Assembly (NCBI RefSeq): GCF_026419855.1 | Contig: NZ_JAOAKP010000004.1 | Coordinates: 1 to 60,957, forward strand | From: Methanothrix sp. | Lineage (GTDB): Archaea; Halobacteriota; Methanosarcinia; Methanotrichales; Methanotrichaceae | Direction: 5' to 3' | Length of the DNA: 60,957 nt | Shown: one piece after another, positions 16,107-24,442 of the stretch | Layout of the letters: each line of letters begins with the position of its first letter | Numbering within the stretch: the first letter of the stretch is position 1 | The notes under the pieces: model-generated | Database searches by the model: none | What the model saw: only the letters and a program-made list of their open reading frames with translations | What the model was told of the DNA's origin: nothing | Position numbers and translations under genes: made by a program

Positions 16107-17219
16107 TCAGCGATCCGGGCCCACAACGTATGTTCGCCTATTCCGCTGAACACTACTGACGAGCGCATCTCTTCTGTCTTTCAGAGCGCTCATCACTGCC
16201 TCTCTCCTTGAGCCGATCGCGAGAATCGAGAGCACGGGCTCACCCATTCCGATCACCGACCCGGGCGCAGGAACATCTGCTATGCAGGAGGTTATCCTTC
16301 TGAGATCGCAATCTATACGTATGTGCTCACTGGAGTAGAGGACCGCCCTGCCTGCGAAGCGCAACCCTCTCCCCTCCTCCGGTAACTTCTCAGGTAAACG
16401 CCCATCGAATGCGTTGAGGTGCGCCTGGAATACAGAGATCCCTGTGGAGAGCTCCACAGAATCAAGGCTGCCCTGGAATCGTGGGTTCACTTCAATGACC
16501 ACCGGTCCATCTTCAGCCAGAATGAAGTCGACGCCGTTCGAGCCGACGAGCTCGAGCCCTGCGGCGATCTCCTCGGCGGTGCGGGCGATGCACCTTATCG
16601 TATCCCCATCCACATCTAGTGGCGTTATGTTTCCGCAGTACCTGAACTCATTCGCGTTCAGCCATCCTGTTCCGGAGAGCAGCTCGTTAACCGCGATGGT
16701 TCTCGCATCTGAGCCATCGGATATCACAGAGGCGCTTGCAGGAATTCCCTCCACGAACTCCTGGACTATGTATCCCGGGGGGACTGCTCCACCTTTAAAG
16801 ATCCTGCATCCGAGACCCCCGGCGCCTCTCCTCGGCTTCAGTATCATCCTGCGATCATACGGTGGGTCTCTCTCCCAGGTGGATGGGTGAGGATACCCTC
16901 GCGCCTCAAGCCATCTGGCAAGCCAGAGCTTGTCCGAGACTCTGAGAATTCGAGAAGGGCTGTTGTTCATAACACTGTATCCGTTTATGCGTACGGTCTC
17001 AATGCCAGGCCCCAGGACCACTCCATCGGGATCCACACCCTCGACGATCGCATTTATCCTCTCAGCATTCGAGAGATCCTCGATATGGAGCCTGTGAGTC
17101 TCCACAGCCTCGACAAGATCTAGGTCGCAGTAGCAGTCCGCAGCGACCACAGAGTGGCCTGCCCTGAGCGCTGAGAACGCGATGTTCCGGACGCTCTGGC
17201 CTATCACCAGGATGCGCAT
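16107..17219 (-). CDS. ATP-grasp enzyme, substrate unknown
   Basis: About 370 residues. An N-terminal Rossmann-like part (MRILVIGQSVRNIAFSALRAG) precedes an ATP-grasp domain with a phosphate loop MILKPRRGAGGLGCRIF near residue 120 and the metal-binding VVIEVNPRFQGSLD near 240. The protein resembles archaeal carboligase-like ATP-grasp proteins (COG2232 type), which couple ATP cleavage to ligation of a carboxylate to an amine or thiol. ATG 17219 gives the canonical first beta strand; an upstream in-frame extension to 17306 looks spurious. Ninety bases downstream of trm56 on the same strand, so possibly cotranscribed. Cofactor biosynthesis (for example methanofuran-type ligations) is possible but unsupported. 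Confidence 0.8.
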   Translation of the reverse strand: MRILVIGQSVRNIAFSALRAGHSVVAADCYCDLDLVEAVETHRLHIEDLSNAERINAIVEGVDPDGVVLGPGIETVRINGYSVMNNSPSRILRVSDKLWLARWLEARGYPHPSTWERDPPYDRRMILKPRRGAGGLGCRIFKGGAVPPGYIVQEFVEGIPASASVISDGSDARTIAVNELLSGTGWLNANEFRYCGNITPLDVDGDTIRCIARTAEEIAAGLELVGSNGVDFILAEDGPVVIEVNPRFQGSLDSVELSTGISVFQAHLNAFDGRLPEKLPEEGRGLRFAGRAVLYSSEHIRIDCDLRRITSCIADVPAPGSVIGMGEPVLSILAIGSRREAVMSALKDRRDALVSSVQRNRRTYVVGPDR

Positions 17220-17312
17220 TCGATTCTCTCCGGTTCTACTTACACATCGTCGAATACCTGGGTGATTGGGGCCTCGGGTGTGAGCAGGCTGGAGCGCAAG
17301 CCGCATGGATCT

Positions 17313-17837
17313 TCATGATCTCCTCCCCAGAACCACCTTCCCTCTGGCAGCCGGTATGACCTCCAGCCTTCCCCCGAAATCCCTGTTCAGCTCCTTGCCC
17401 ATGAAGAGACGATCCAGAAATACTGCGAGAGCTGCAACCTCAGAGTGCGGCTGATTTCCTACTGCCACATTCCAGTCCGCCATGTTGTAAACATCAGGCG
17501 GGACCTTCTCAGCGCCGACCACGACCATTATTCTTTCACAGGATCTTATCTCCTCGATCACATCATCGATTCTGCTACCGTACATCGTGAGGTGCACTAT
17601 CTTTCCCCCGGAATCCCTGAACCTTCTGAGCTCGTCCCTCCAGACGATGCCGTCTGCAACACTGAACGATCCTCCCCATCGGTTCACAACATCTCTGAGA
17701 CTCTCAACAACGCCCTCATCTCTTCCATCGATGAGAATCTCATCGGCGCCGAATGCTCTCGCCACCAGCCCCACATGAGTCGTGATCCTCTTGTCCCTCT
17801 CGGGGCGGTGGCCCAGACGGAGGACGGTTATTCGCAT
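17313..17837 (-). CDS. trm56: tRNA (cytidine-56-2'-O)-methyltransferase aTrm56
   Basis: 174 residues, SPOUT-class methyltransferase that adds a 2'-O-methyl to C56 in the T-loop of archaeal tRNAs. Family signatures: start [28 protein letters not shown], and the knotted SAM-binding region [20 protein letters not shown] near residue 110 with [19 protein letters not shown]. The start is ATG 17837; the frame stays open upstream but is not conserved. The spacer of about 150 bp to the divergent small gene at 17990 should hold both promoters. Confidence 0.93.
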   Translation of the reverse strand: MRITVLRLGHRPERDKRITTHVGLVARAFGADEILIDGRDEGVVESLRDVVNRWGGSFSVADGIVWRDELRRFRDSGGKIVHLTMYGSRIDDVIEEIRSCERIMVVVGAEKVPPDVYNMADWNVAVGNQPHSEVAALAVFLDRLFMGKELNRDFGGRLEVIPAARGKVVLGRRS

Positions 17838-17957
17838 GATTTCAAATCCGAAGATCGGGTTTATAGAGATTGGGGTGTGGAACTGCTCCACAGACTGGAG
17901 AGCGGCGCTCTGTGAATTGGCATCAAGGCATTCGCGACTCTTCCATGCTCTCGATAG

Positions 17958-17965
17958 CTTTAAAT
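17958..17965 (+). promoter_or_regulatory. TATA box before leaderless small gene
   Basis: CTTTAAAT centred about 28 bp before ATG 17990. No Shine-Dalgarno sequence lies before that ATG, so translation is likely leaderless. Confidence 0.5.
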
Positions 17966-17989
17966 GGTCCTCCACCCAAGTAAACAAAG

Positions 17990-18124
17990 ATGTACGAAGA
18001 TCTTGATGAGGATTTGCCTGAGATCTACCTGGCCATTCTCGAGGATGAGCGTAGGCGTAGGTATCTCAAGGAGATCAGCGAGTGGCTTGTGGAGGAGTAT
18101 TACACCCCTGATCAGGCGTCGTGA
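17990..18124 (+). CDS. 44-residue acidic protein of unknown function
   Basis: Small gene encoding 44 residues that begins [20 protein letters not shown] and continues with [18 protein letters not shown]. Highly charged and helical. Codon use is like that of neighbours, the TATA box is at the right distance for a leaderless message, and the stop codon is eight bases before the next gene's ATG. These points make it likely real. No function is recognised; it may be an adaptor or toxin/antitoxin-size peptide, but nothing in the sequence shows that. Confidence 0.55.
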   Translation: MYEDLDEDLPEIYLAILEDERRRRYLKEISEWLVEEYYTPDQAS

Positions 18125-18132
18125 TATGGAGT

Positions 18133-18456
18133 ATGGAGCTTTTTGGAATATGTGCCGGATGTGGCAGGGCTGCAAAGCTCTACACATGCCAGCTTTGCGG
18201 CGGGCTCTTCTGTATTGATTGCTTCACCCCCGAGCTGGGTGTGTGTAAGAGGTGTGCTAGAGGACGAAGAACTGGAAAAAACTATTTTTATAGACATTTC
18301 TCAGCGTTGCTGTCGTGCCCTGGGCATGCCACTGCATTTAACAGCTGTGCGAGTGAATCCACATATCTGTCGCGAAGCTCTCGTGAAGCGAACGTTCGCG
18401 AAAACATATGCATTTCACAGGTGTCGATTCACATTGTGCTGAGTGTGAATGAATGA
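18133..18456 (+). CDS. Small zinc-finger protein (B-box/HIT-like cysteine pattern)
   Basis: About 107 residues. The first 45 residues hold a compact zinc-binding array: C-x2-C (ICAGCGR), C-x2-C (YTCQLCGG), C-x2-C (LFCIDCF) and C-x2-C (GVCKRCARG), eight cysteines for two zinc ions. The pattern is like small archaeal cross-brace zinc fingers. The C-terminal 60 residues are compositionally different (Ser/Cys/His-rich, AT-rich DNA) and may not be an original part of the gene. ATG 18133 follows the 44-residue gene by eight bases; GTG 18121 and ATG 18127 are alternatives. Probably cotranscribed with it. Confidence 0.6.
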   Translation: MELFGICAGCGRAAKLYTCQLCGGLFCIDCFTPELGVCKRCARGRRTGKNYFYRHFSALLSCPGHATAFNSCASESTYLSRSSREANVRENICISQVSIHIVLSVNE

Positions 18457-18581
18457 ACCTACAATTGATCTGGTCTGTGAATACTATTAAGACTACTAAT
18501 AGGAATTTTAAGGCTCTGAATACAAAAAAGACGAATTAAAAACTGTATTTAACCCTTGAATACAGCTTAGCACTCTCGTAA

Positions 18582-18607
18582 ACTTTATATACCATCATGC
18601 CATGATG
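18582..18607 (+). promoter_or_regulatory. TATA box with adjacent perfect palindrome (operator-like)
   Basis: ACTTTATATA (18582-18591) is followed at once by CATCATG-C-CATGATG (18593-18607), a perfect 7-bp inverted repeat with one central base. A further inverted pair, CTGTATT (18543-18549) with AATACAG (18559-18565), lies upstream. Position between TATA and predicted start is typical of an archaeal repressor site. The unit it would drive is the unassigned stretch 18610-18880. Confidence 0.5.
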
Positions 18608-18609
18608 TT

Positions 18610-18880
18610 TGAGTGTTAAGAAGGGACTAAAATACTGCCTGATGAACGTGATAGCATTCGATTTGAATGCCATCACGGGGCATAAAAGGGGTAGCAAGCC
18701 TGGGGAGGTGCACAGTTAATTATTATAGACTGGACTTTCTGGAAGAAGGGAGCCTGAAGGTCTGCTTTGTATGCGGAAGGGAGTAGCAATGAATGTCCGC
18801 TTTGAAGGGGGCGGACAGCGGGAAAGCGACCTCGTGCTGCGGTATACACTGTGGTGTGTCCACTGTGGATGTTGAAGGTC
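18610..18880 (+). other. Unassigned transcribed-looking stretch with strong hairpin
   Basis: No gene above 40 codons is convincing here. It contains a 13-base hairpin, arms 18647-18659 and 18665-18677 with one A-C mismatch and loop GATTT. Further on, short frames encode cysteine pairs (VCFVCGRE before a stop near 18784; WCVHCGC near 18870), which could be remnants of a zinc-finger gene. It may be a small RNA, very short peptides or a decayed gene; the sequence does not decide. Confidence 0.3.
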
Positions 18881-18895
18881 ATCCACTCGTATACT

Positions 18896-18916
18896 TTAAC
18901 TCAGTATTTGAGTTAA
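18896..18916 (+). promoter_or_regulatory. Inverted repeat upstream of regulator operon
   Basis: TTAACTCA (18896-18903), spacer GTATT, TGAGTTAA (18909-18916): perfect 8-bp arms. It overlaps an AT-rich TATA-like stretch (GTATACTTTAA) and lies just before the small gene at 18930 and the winged-helix gene at 19143. A plausible autoregulatory operator. Confidence 0.5.
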
Positions 18917-18929
18917 GGTACAATCTTAC

Positions 18930-19133
18930 GTGTGTGTATTTATTGGGATAAGACATACAGGGGCTTGGATCTCGATGAGAGGCCGTATCAAGCTGTTCAC
19001 AATACCAGTCGATCTTGAGAATGCAGCAAAGTATAATATACAGGTTGGTGCAGACCACATTGTGAATTACCGAAGTGTATGTAACAGGGACAAGCCCCGT
19101 CAGATGATACATGCACTCCAGATCCACATGTGA
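18930..19133 (+). CDS. Small protein of unknown function upstream of wHTH regulator
   Basis: 67 residues from GTG 18930 (an in-frame ATG follows at 18975). Sequence includes RGRIKLFTIPVDLENAAKY and GADHIVNYRSV; basic and partly hydrophobic, no known motif. The reading frame ends nine bases before the GTG start of the winged-helix gene, and the GAGGT over its stop codon serves as the next gene's ribosome binding site, which supports translational coupling. Codon use is less GC-biased than in neighbours. Moderate to low confidence that it is translated. Confidence 0.4.
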   Translation: MCVFIGIRHTGAWISMRGRIKLFTIPVDLENAAKYNIQVGADHIVNYRSVCNRDKPRQMIHALQIHM

Positions 19134-19142
19134 GGTCTGTCT

Positions 19143-19589
19143 GTGAAAATCGCAATAGAGATCGACGATAATGGTCTCAAGGCCAACATGTCGTTTGAGT
19201 TCGACAAGAAGTGCATGGATGTAGCGGCGTTACGTGAGATGTTGGCGGACAAGATTGTGGATTTTCTTAACATCCCTGGCGTGATCTCTGAGAGGGCACA
19301 GCCGGTTTCGGAAGATCAGCCGAAGACACTGATGGACAGCCTCGCTGAGTTCATAAAGTATGAGTTCCGCGATCAGTGGTTCACATCACAGCAGCTCAGG
19401 GAGCGGTATGAGACTGTGCGGGATGACATCAAGCTGAGCACGGTCTCGACCTACCTCTCCAGGATGCATCAGGATGGGCTCCTCGACAGGAGGGGGAACA
19501 GAAACAACAGAGAGTATCGCCTGCTTCCTGCACCATCTATGGAAAGCGTGGATTACGGCAGAAAGAAACAATCGGCTTCAAAGCCGTAG
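19143..19589 (+). CDS. Winged-helix DNA-binding protein
   Basis: 148 residues. The C-terminal half is a winged helix: WFTSQQLRERYE, then the likely recognition helix KLSTVSTYLSRMHQDGLL and a wing RRGNRNNREYRL. The N-terminal half begins MKIAIEIDDNGLKANMSFEF and holds ALREMLADKIVDFL, perhaps a dimerisation or sensing domain. Start GTG 19143 with GAGGT six bases upstream. A transcriptional regulator is likely; nearby palindromes at 18593-18607 and 18896-18916 are candidate sites. The ligand is unknown. Confidence 0.75.
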   Translation: MKIAIEIDDNGLKANMSFEFDKKCMDVAALREMLADKIVDFLNIPGVISERAQPVSEDQPKTLMDSLAEFIKYEFRDQWFTSQQLRERYETVRDDIKLSTVSTYLSRMHQDGLLDRRGNRNNREYRLLPAPSMESVDYGRKKQSASKP

Positions 19590-19865
19590 AATTCTCTTCA
19601 GATGTCCCTATCCTCGTTCAGAGGAAGCAGATTTCATTTGCTATAAAAAATATGCTCTGGATCATTTCCATTCACATGAATGGAACTGCGCCATGAGCGT
19701 TTACAATGGATCTCAGCGGATTTGATTTTGAATCGCGTTCAGAGGAGCATGCTTCCATCGAGTAGAACAACCTCACTCTCCCTGCCGTAATTTGCATACC
19801 CACCTGGATCTCCCTGATGGGGAAGAGTTTATACCATCCCTCCCATCTCTCATCGGGGGCAGTCT

Positions 19866-22457
19866 GTGTCGTACGATCCTGTCTCAAAATGGGAGGAGTT
19901 CATCCGCTCCAGGTACTGGGACGATCTCCTGAAGCTTGCGGAGTCGTATCCATCGACAAGAAGCCTGATCGTGGATTTTGCGGATCTCGACAGATACGAC
20001 ACAGAGTTCGCGGACGACCTTCTCGAGAATCCTGATGTTATGCTCGATGCCGCTCACACCGCTCTTCAGGATATAGTGCTTCCTGTGGATGTGGATCTGA
20101 GCGGGGCGCATGTGAGGGTTGTGAACCTGCCGCAGCACCTAAAGACGAGAGATCTCAGAAGCGATCACATCGGGAAGCTCATAGCCATCGAGGGCCAGGT
20201 CAGGACAGCGACAGAGGTCAGGCCGAAGATAGTCAGGGCAGCATATGAGTGCCAGCGATGCGGACATGTCTTTTATGTTGAGCAGTCAGGGACGAAGTTC
20301 ATAGAGCCGTATGAGTGTCCAAACGAGGCCTGCGACAGAAGAGGGCCGTTCAGGTTGCTCCCCAAGAGATCGCAATTTGTCGACGCGCAGAAGGTCCGCG
20401 TTCAGGAATCGCCCGAGGACCTCAGGGGAGGAGAGCAGCCTCAGACCCTGGATGTAGAGCTCGGCGACGATCTTGTGGGCAGAATCTTCCCGGGAGACAG
20501 GGTGATAATCAACGGGATCCTGAGATCTTATCAGAGGACAACACAGAGCGGGAAGAGCACGTACTTCGATCTCTTTCTCGATGGAATCAGCATCGAGATG
20601 ATGGAGCAGGAGTTCGAGGAGATCGAGATATCGCCGGAGGATGAGAAAAGAATTCTGGAGCTGAGCAGGGATCCAGATATCTACGGAAAGATCGTGAGAT
20701 CGATCGCCCCATCCATATACGGCTACGAGGATGTGAAGGAGGCCCTGGCCCTGCAGCTCGTCTCCGGTTTCTCAAAGCGTCTTCCCGATGGGGCAAGGAT
20801 CAGGGGTGACATCCATATACTCCTGGTGGGAGATCCTGGGGTCGCGAAATCGCAGCTTCTCAGGTACATGGCGAAGCTATCCCCACGGGGCATATACACA
20901 TCTGGAAAGAGCTCGACATCTGCCGGTCTCACGGCTACTGCGATAAAGGATGAACTCGGTGATGGGAGGTGGACCATAGAGGCCGGGGCGCTGGTGCTCG
21001 CTGATAAAGGCATCGCAGCAGTGGACGAGATGGACAAGATGAGCCCGGACGACCGCTCAGCTCTGCACGAGGCCATGGAGCAGCAGAGTTACCACCCCCT
21101 CACAGAGATACAGCTTTCCGACGGCCGCAAGATTCGCATCGGCGAGTTTGTAGATTGCCTGATGAAGGATCGTCATGATGAAATCATCCGCGGAGTAGAT
21201 TGTGAGATACTGCCTCTGAATGGAGATATCAAAGTATGGAGCACCGATTTAAGTAGGATCTTCGAGCTGCCGGTGGATAGAGTGAGCAGGCATCGTGCTC
21301 CAGATCATTTCATCAAGATAACGTACTCCAACGGCCGGGAAATCATCGTCACTCCAGAGCACCCTGTGTATATCGCCATGGACGGTATCGCTTGCATCCC
21401 AGCGTGTGATGTCACTAAAGGAAACCTTGTGCCTGCGCCTAGATCGATTCAATGCAGCACAAATGAGCCCGAGCCGATAAAGTACCTGGAAGTCGTGGAA
21501 GTAGAACTCATACCCAACGAGGGAGAGTACTCGGCGGATTATGTTTATGACTTAACAGTTGAGCCTACCCACACCTTCATCTCCCAGGGTCTCGTGCTCC
21601 ACAACACGATCAGCGTTGCGAAGGCGGGTGTCATGGCAACTTTGAAATCGAGGTGCGCGCTGCTCGCAGCGGCGAACCCGAAGATGGGGAGGTTCGATAA
21701 GTACGAACCGATAGCGCCGCAGATAAACCTCACCCCAGCCCTGATGTCCAGGTTCGACCTGATTTTCGTTCTGACAGATGAGCCGAATGCTGAGAGGGAT
21801 GCGCACATAGCCACACACATACTGAGGAGCAACTACGCTGGAGAGCTATCGAGCCAGAGGAGCATCAATCCATCGATAAACGATGAGGACATCGAGAGCG
21901 CCACCGAGATCATAAAGCCTGAGATAGAGCCGGAGCTGCTCAGGAAGTATGTGGCCTATGCGAGGAAGAACATATTCCCGACACTTACAGAGTTGGCAAT
22001 GGAGCGATTCAAGGAGTATTACATCAATCTCAGGAGCCAGGGGCAGGATGGAAACAAGCCTGTGCCTGTCACAGCGAGACAGCTCGAGGCCCTCATACGT
22101 CTCGGGGAGGCCAGCGCCAGGCTGAGGCTCAGCAACCAGATCACCGAAGAGGATGTCGATCGGGTTATAAGAATCGTTGAGTCCTGCCTGAAGAAGGTGG
22201 GCGTCGATCCTGAGACAGGGATGCTGGATGCGGATGTGATCAGCATAGGGATGAGCAAGAGCACCAGGGACAAGACAAAGCTGATGCTGAACATAGTCAG
22301 GGAGCTCGGAGGTAAGGAGGGTGCCCAGATCGATGACGTCCTCGACAGGGCTGAGGCCGAGGGCATAGACAGGGAGAGGGCTGAGGAGATAATCACGCGC
22401 CTGAGGCAGGAGGGCTCCCTGATACAGACGAGCAGGGGAACTCTAAGGGCTGTCTGA
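19866..22457 (+). CDS. mcm: Replicative helicase MCM containing a mini-intein
   Basis: 863 codons; 690 residues after removal of the intein at residues 408-580. Archaeal MCM hexamer, the replication-fork helicase. N-terminal domain with zinc motif CQRCG near 129 and CPNEACD near 150; AAA+ core with Walker A GDPGVAKSQ near 320, Walker B VDEMDKM near 385, sensor 1 AAANPK and arginine finger MSRFDL; a C-terminal winged helix with REEGSL-type ending (RLRQEGSLIQTSRG). Starts with GTG 19866; a TATA box TTTATACC lies near 19828. The intein sits between EQQ and TISVAKAG, a conserved segment of the ATPase core. The host protein is otherwise intact, so splicing must occur for function. Confidence 0.96.
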   Translation: MSYDPVSKWEEFIRSRYWDDLLKLAESYPSTRSLIVDFADLDRYDTEFADDLLENPDVMLDAAHTALQDIVLPVDVDLSGAHVRVVNLPQHLKTRDLRSDHIGKLIAIEGQVRTATEVRPKIVRAAYECQRCGHVFYVEQSGTKFIEPYECPNEACDRRGPFRLLPKRSQFVDAQKVRVQESPEDLRGGEQPQTLDVELGDDLVGRIFPGDRVIINGILRSYQRTTQSGKSTYFDLFLDGISIEMMEQEFEEIEISPEDEKRILELSRDPDIYGKIVRSIAPSIYGYEDVKEALALQLVSGFSKRLPDGARIRGDIHILLVGDPGVAKSQLLRYMAKLSPRGIYTSGKSSTSAGLTATAIKDELGDGRWTIEAGALVLADKGIAAVDEMDKMSPDDRSALHEAMEQQSYHPLTEIQLSDGRKIRIGEFVDCLMKDRHDEIIRGVDCEILPLNGDIKVWSTDLSRIFELPVDRVSRHRAPDHFIKITYSNGREIIVTPEHPVYIAMDGIACIPACDVTKGNLVPAPRSIQCSTNEPEPIKYLEVVEVELIPNEGEYSADYVYDLTVEPTHTFISQGLVLHNTISVAKAGVMATLKSRCALLAAANPKMGRFDKYEPIAPQINLTPALMSRFDLIFVLTDEPNAERDAHIATHILRSNYAGELSSQRSINPSINDEDIESATEIIKPEIEPELLRKYVAYARKNIFPTLTELAMERFKEYYINLRSQGQDGNKPVPVTARQLEALIRLGEASARLRLSNQITEEDVDRVIRIVESCLKKVGVDPETGMLDADVISIGMSKSTRDKTKLMLNIVRELGGKEGAQIDDVLDRAEAEGIDRERAEEIITRLRQEGSLIQTSRGTLRAV
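21087..21605 (+). other. Mini-intein within MCM (Ser1, no homing endonuclease)
   Basis: 173 residues inserted in frame in mcm. N-terminal splicing block A: SYHPLTEIQLSDGRKIRIGE, with Ser in place of the usual Cys1. Block B: VTPEHPVYIA (T-x2-H). Block F: YVYDLTVEPTHTFISQG. Block G: LVLHN, followed by Thr+1 of the C-extein. Between B and F there are only about 60 residues and no LAGLIDADG motif, so no DOD homing endonuclease. The extein junction EQQ/TIS matches uninterrupted MCM proteins exactly. Confidence 0.93.
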
Positions 22458-22579
22458 TGAAGGCTGATATATTTTTCCTCAAATGATAAAGTCAGCAGAC
22501 GGATCGCTGGACATTCTGGATTTATGAAGCGGAACATCTGAGCGATAGTCTTAATATTTACGAAGTGCCACCCGGTTTT

Positions 22580-23842
22580 ATGCCACCGCCGGTCATAGCA
22601 ACAGTCGGCGGAGGGGGCACACGATTATACCCTCTCACGCTCTGCCAGCCAAAGCCCCTGGTGGAGGTATGTGACACTGCGATAATAGCAGTCCTCTTCA
22701 GAGTTCTCGCCATCCAGGGGTGCAGGAGGTTCATACTGGGCAGCAAGGGATTCGAGAACACGCTTGCTCTTTCGAACTACTTCAAGGCGGGAGAGGGGTT
22801 CTTCAAGCGTCTTGGCATAGATGACCACGAGGAGTTCAGCTACCAGCCGCAGTACGAGGACCACGGCAGCGCAGATTCGCTCCGATACTGCATGCGGTAC
22901 TTCTCCATCGACGAGGATGTCCTGGTCGTCTCCGGAGATAACCTCATAGATATCGACCTGGAGGACTTCATAGCATATCACAGGCGCAGGAATCCGATTC
23001 TCACAGTGGCACTGAAGGAGCTTCCCAGCGAGGAAAGCGTCTCACAGTACGGAGTGGCTGAGCTGGAGAGCGATATGCGCATAAGGCGGTTCATCGAGAA
23101 GCCGAAGGCAGGCACAGAGCCGAGCAGGATGATAAACACAGCCTTCTACATATTCTCCCCTGAGATAAGAGAGGTACTCGCAGAGATGGGCGACAAGTCC
23201 CGCGATATCGGAGGCGATCTCATACCGTATCTCACCGAGAACGGCTACGATGTCTACGGCTATCCTCTCAGAGGCTACTGGATAGACATCGGCACCCCTG
23301 AAAGGCTTCTCCAGGCCACCATGAATGTCCTCTCTGGAAATGTGCGGCACTTCACATTCCGGCACCCGTACAGGGAGAATCAGTGGATACATCCATCGAC
23401 CCTGAAGCGCATAGGCCGGATGCTGGAGCGTGGCGATATCGAACTCAGGGGCAGCGTCTTCATAGGGAGGGACTGCCGCATCGAGCCCGGGGTCGTCATA
23501 GAGAACTCACATGTCGGACACACATGCATGATCGAGAGGGATGTTGAGATACGAAACAGCGCGGTCATGAGCTTCTCCAACATAATGCATGGCGTTCGCC
23601 TGAACCGCGCTGTTGTGGGCAGATACTCCACAATCGAGGCGCACAGCGTGCTGGACGCGGATCAGTCCAACGGGCGGAAGGGCATACCTGTGGTCGGCGA
23701 TAATGTACGGCTGCAGAAAGAGTCTGTTGTGGGTCCTGGCACCAGGGTTGCGCCTCTGAGGTACAGCCACATGATACTAGCAACTGGCAAGTTCCTCGAG
23801 CTCGGCTCGGACGAGAGAAACATCTACTTCGCCTCCAGATGA
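22580..23842 (+). CDS. Sugar-1-phosphate nucleotidyltransferase with LbH repeat domain
   Basis: About 420 residues. The N-terminal 240 residues are a nucleotidyltransferase (RmlA/GlmU/GMP-pyrophosphorylase fold) with VGGGGTRLYPLTLCQPKPLVEV, where GxGTRLxPLT binds the NTP, and VVSGDNLIDIDL for metal binding. The C-terminal half is a left-handed beta helix with hexapeptide turns (IGRDCRIEPGVVIENSHVG). Makes an activated sugar such as dTDP-, UDP- or GDP-sugar for surface glycans or compatible solutes; the base and sugar are not determined. TATA CTTAATATTTA at about 22549-22559 puts ATG 22580 at leaderless distance; GTG 22565 is the alternative. Confidence 0.88.
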   Translation: MPPPVIATVGGGGTRLYPLTLCQPKPLVEVCDTAIIAVLFRVLAIQGCRRFILGSKGFENTLALSNYFKAGEGFFKRLGIDDHEEFSYQPQYEDHGSADSLRYCMRYFSIDEDVLVVSGDNLIDIDLEDFIAYHRRRNPILTVALKELPSEESVSQYGVAELESDMRIRRFIEKPKAGTEPSRMINTAFYIFSPEIREVLAEMGDKSRDIGGDLIPYLTENGYDVYGYPLRGYWIDIGTPERLLQATMNVLSGNVRHFTFRHPYRENQWIHPSTLKRIGRMLERGDIELRGSVFIGRDCRIEPGVVIENSHVGHTCMIERDVEIRNSAVMSFSNIMHGVRLNRAVVGRYSTIEAHSVLDADQSNGRKGIPVVGDNVRLQKESVVGPGTRVAPLRYSHMILATGKFLELGSDERNIYFASR

Positions 23843-23857
23843 TCTGCAGTCCGATGT

Positions 23858-23984
23858 GGAACATGCTCAATACGTTGAGGAAAATCGCATTCTTAGCAAG
23901 GGTATCTGATGGGTGAACGATTTGGATGATGGCGATTTCGTTTGATCTGTAATTCAGGGACCATCAAGGTATTGAGCATGTTCC
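23858..23984. mobile_element. 127-bp MITE-like element with perfect 16-bp inverted ends
   Basis: Left end GGAACATGCTCAATAC (23858-23873) and right end GTATTGAGCATGTTCC (23969-23984) are perfect inverted repeats. The interior is AT-rich and non-coding. CGATG occurs next to both ends (23853-23857 and 23985-23989), a possible target duplication offset by one base. A solitary copy of the same end lies at 3807-3822. No transposase is present. Confidence 0.6.
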
Positions 23985-24007
23985 CGATGAGTCATCACAA
24001 ATTGGGA

Positions 24008-24442
24008 TCAGATCCTCACGACCTCTATCCCCGCCTGCTCCAGAAACCGCAGAGCCCCCTCATCGGGGTACTGGTTCCTGTACACCACCTTGCGTATCCT
24101 CGCGTTTATCATCATCTTGGCGCAGAGTATGCATGGCTGGTGAGTGCAGTAGAGCGTCGCGCCCTCAATGCTCACCCCGTGGAGGGCGGCCTGTATGATG
24201 GCGTTCTGCTCCGCATGGACCGCCCGGCAGAGCTCATGCCTGGTCCCGCTCTCCACCTTTTCCCTCAGGCAGCCCACAACATCGCAGTGCTCCAGCCCTG
24301 TTGGAGCTCCGTTGTAGCCTGTCGAGAGGATGCGCTTGTCCCGCACTATCACCGCGCCCACCCTGGTTCTGAGACATGTGGATCGCTTTGACACAACCAC
24401 TGCAATCTCCATGAAGTACTCGTCCAGGCCTGGTCTGTCCAT
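24008..24442 (-). CDS. dCMP/cytidine deaminase family (ComEB-like)
   Basis: 144 residues. Zinc-dependent deaminase: catalytic HAEQNAI with the zinc His and proton-shuttle Glu near residue 76, and PCILCAKMM with the two zinc cysteines near 100. The N-terminal [21 protein letters not shown] and [13 protein letters not shown] are typical of deoxycytidylate deaminase, which makes dUMP for thymidylate synthesis. ATG 24442 matches the family start; ATG 24496 is an upstream alternative. Stands alone between a MITE and the UbiA gene. Confidence 0.9.
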   Translation of the reverse strand: MDRPGLDEYFMEIAVVVSKRSTCLRTRVGAVIVRDKRILSTGYNGAPTGLEHCDVVGCLREKVESGTRHELCRAVHAEQNAIIQAALHGVSIEGATLYCTHQPCILCAKMMINARIRKVVYRNQYPDEGALRFLEQAGIEVVRI

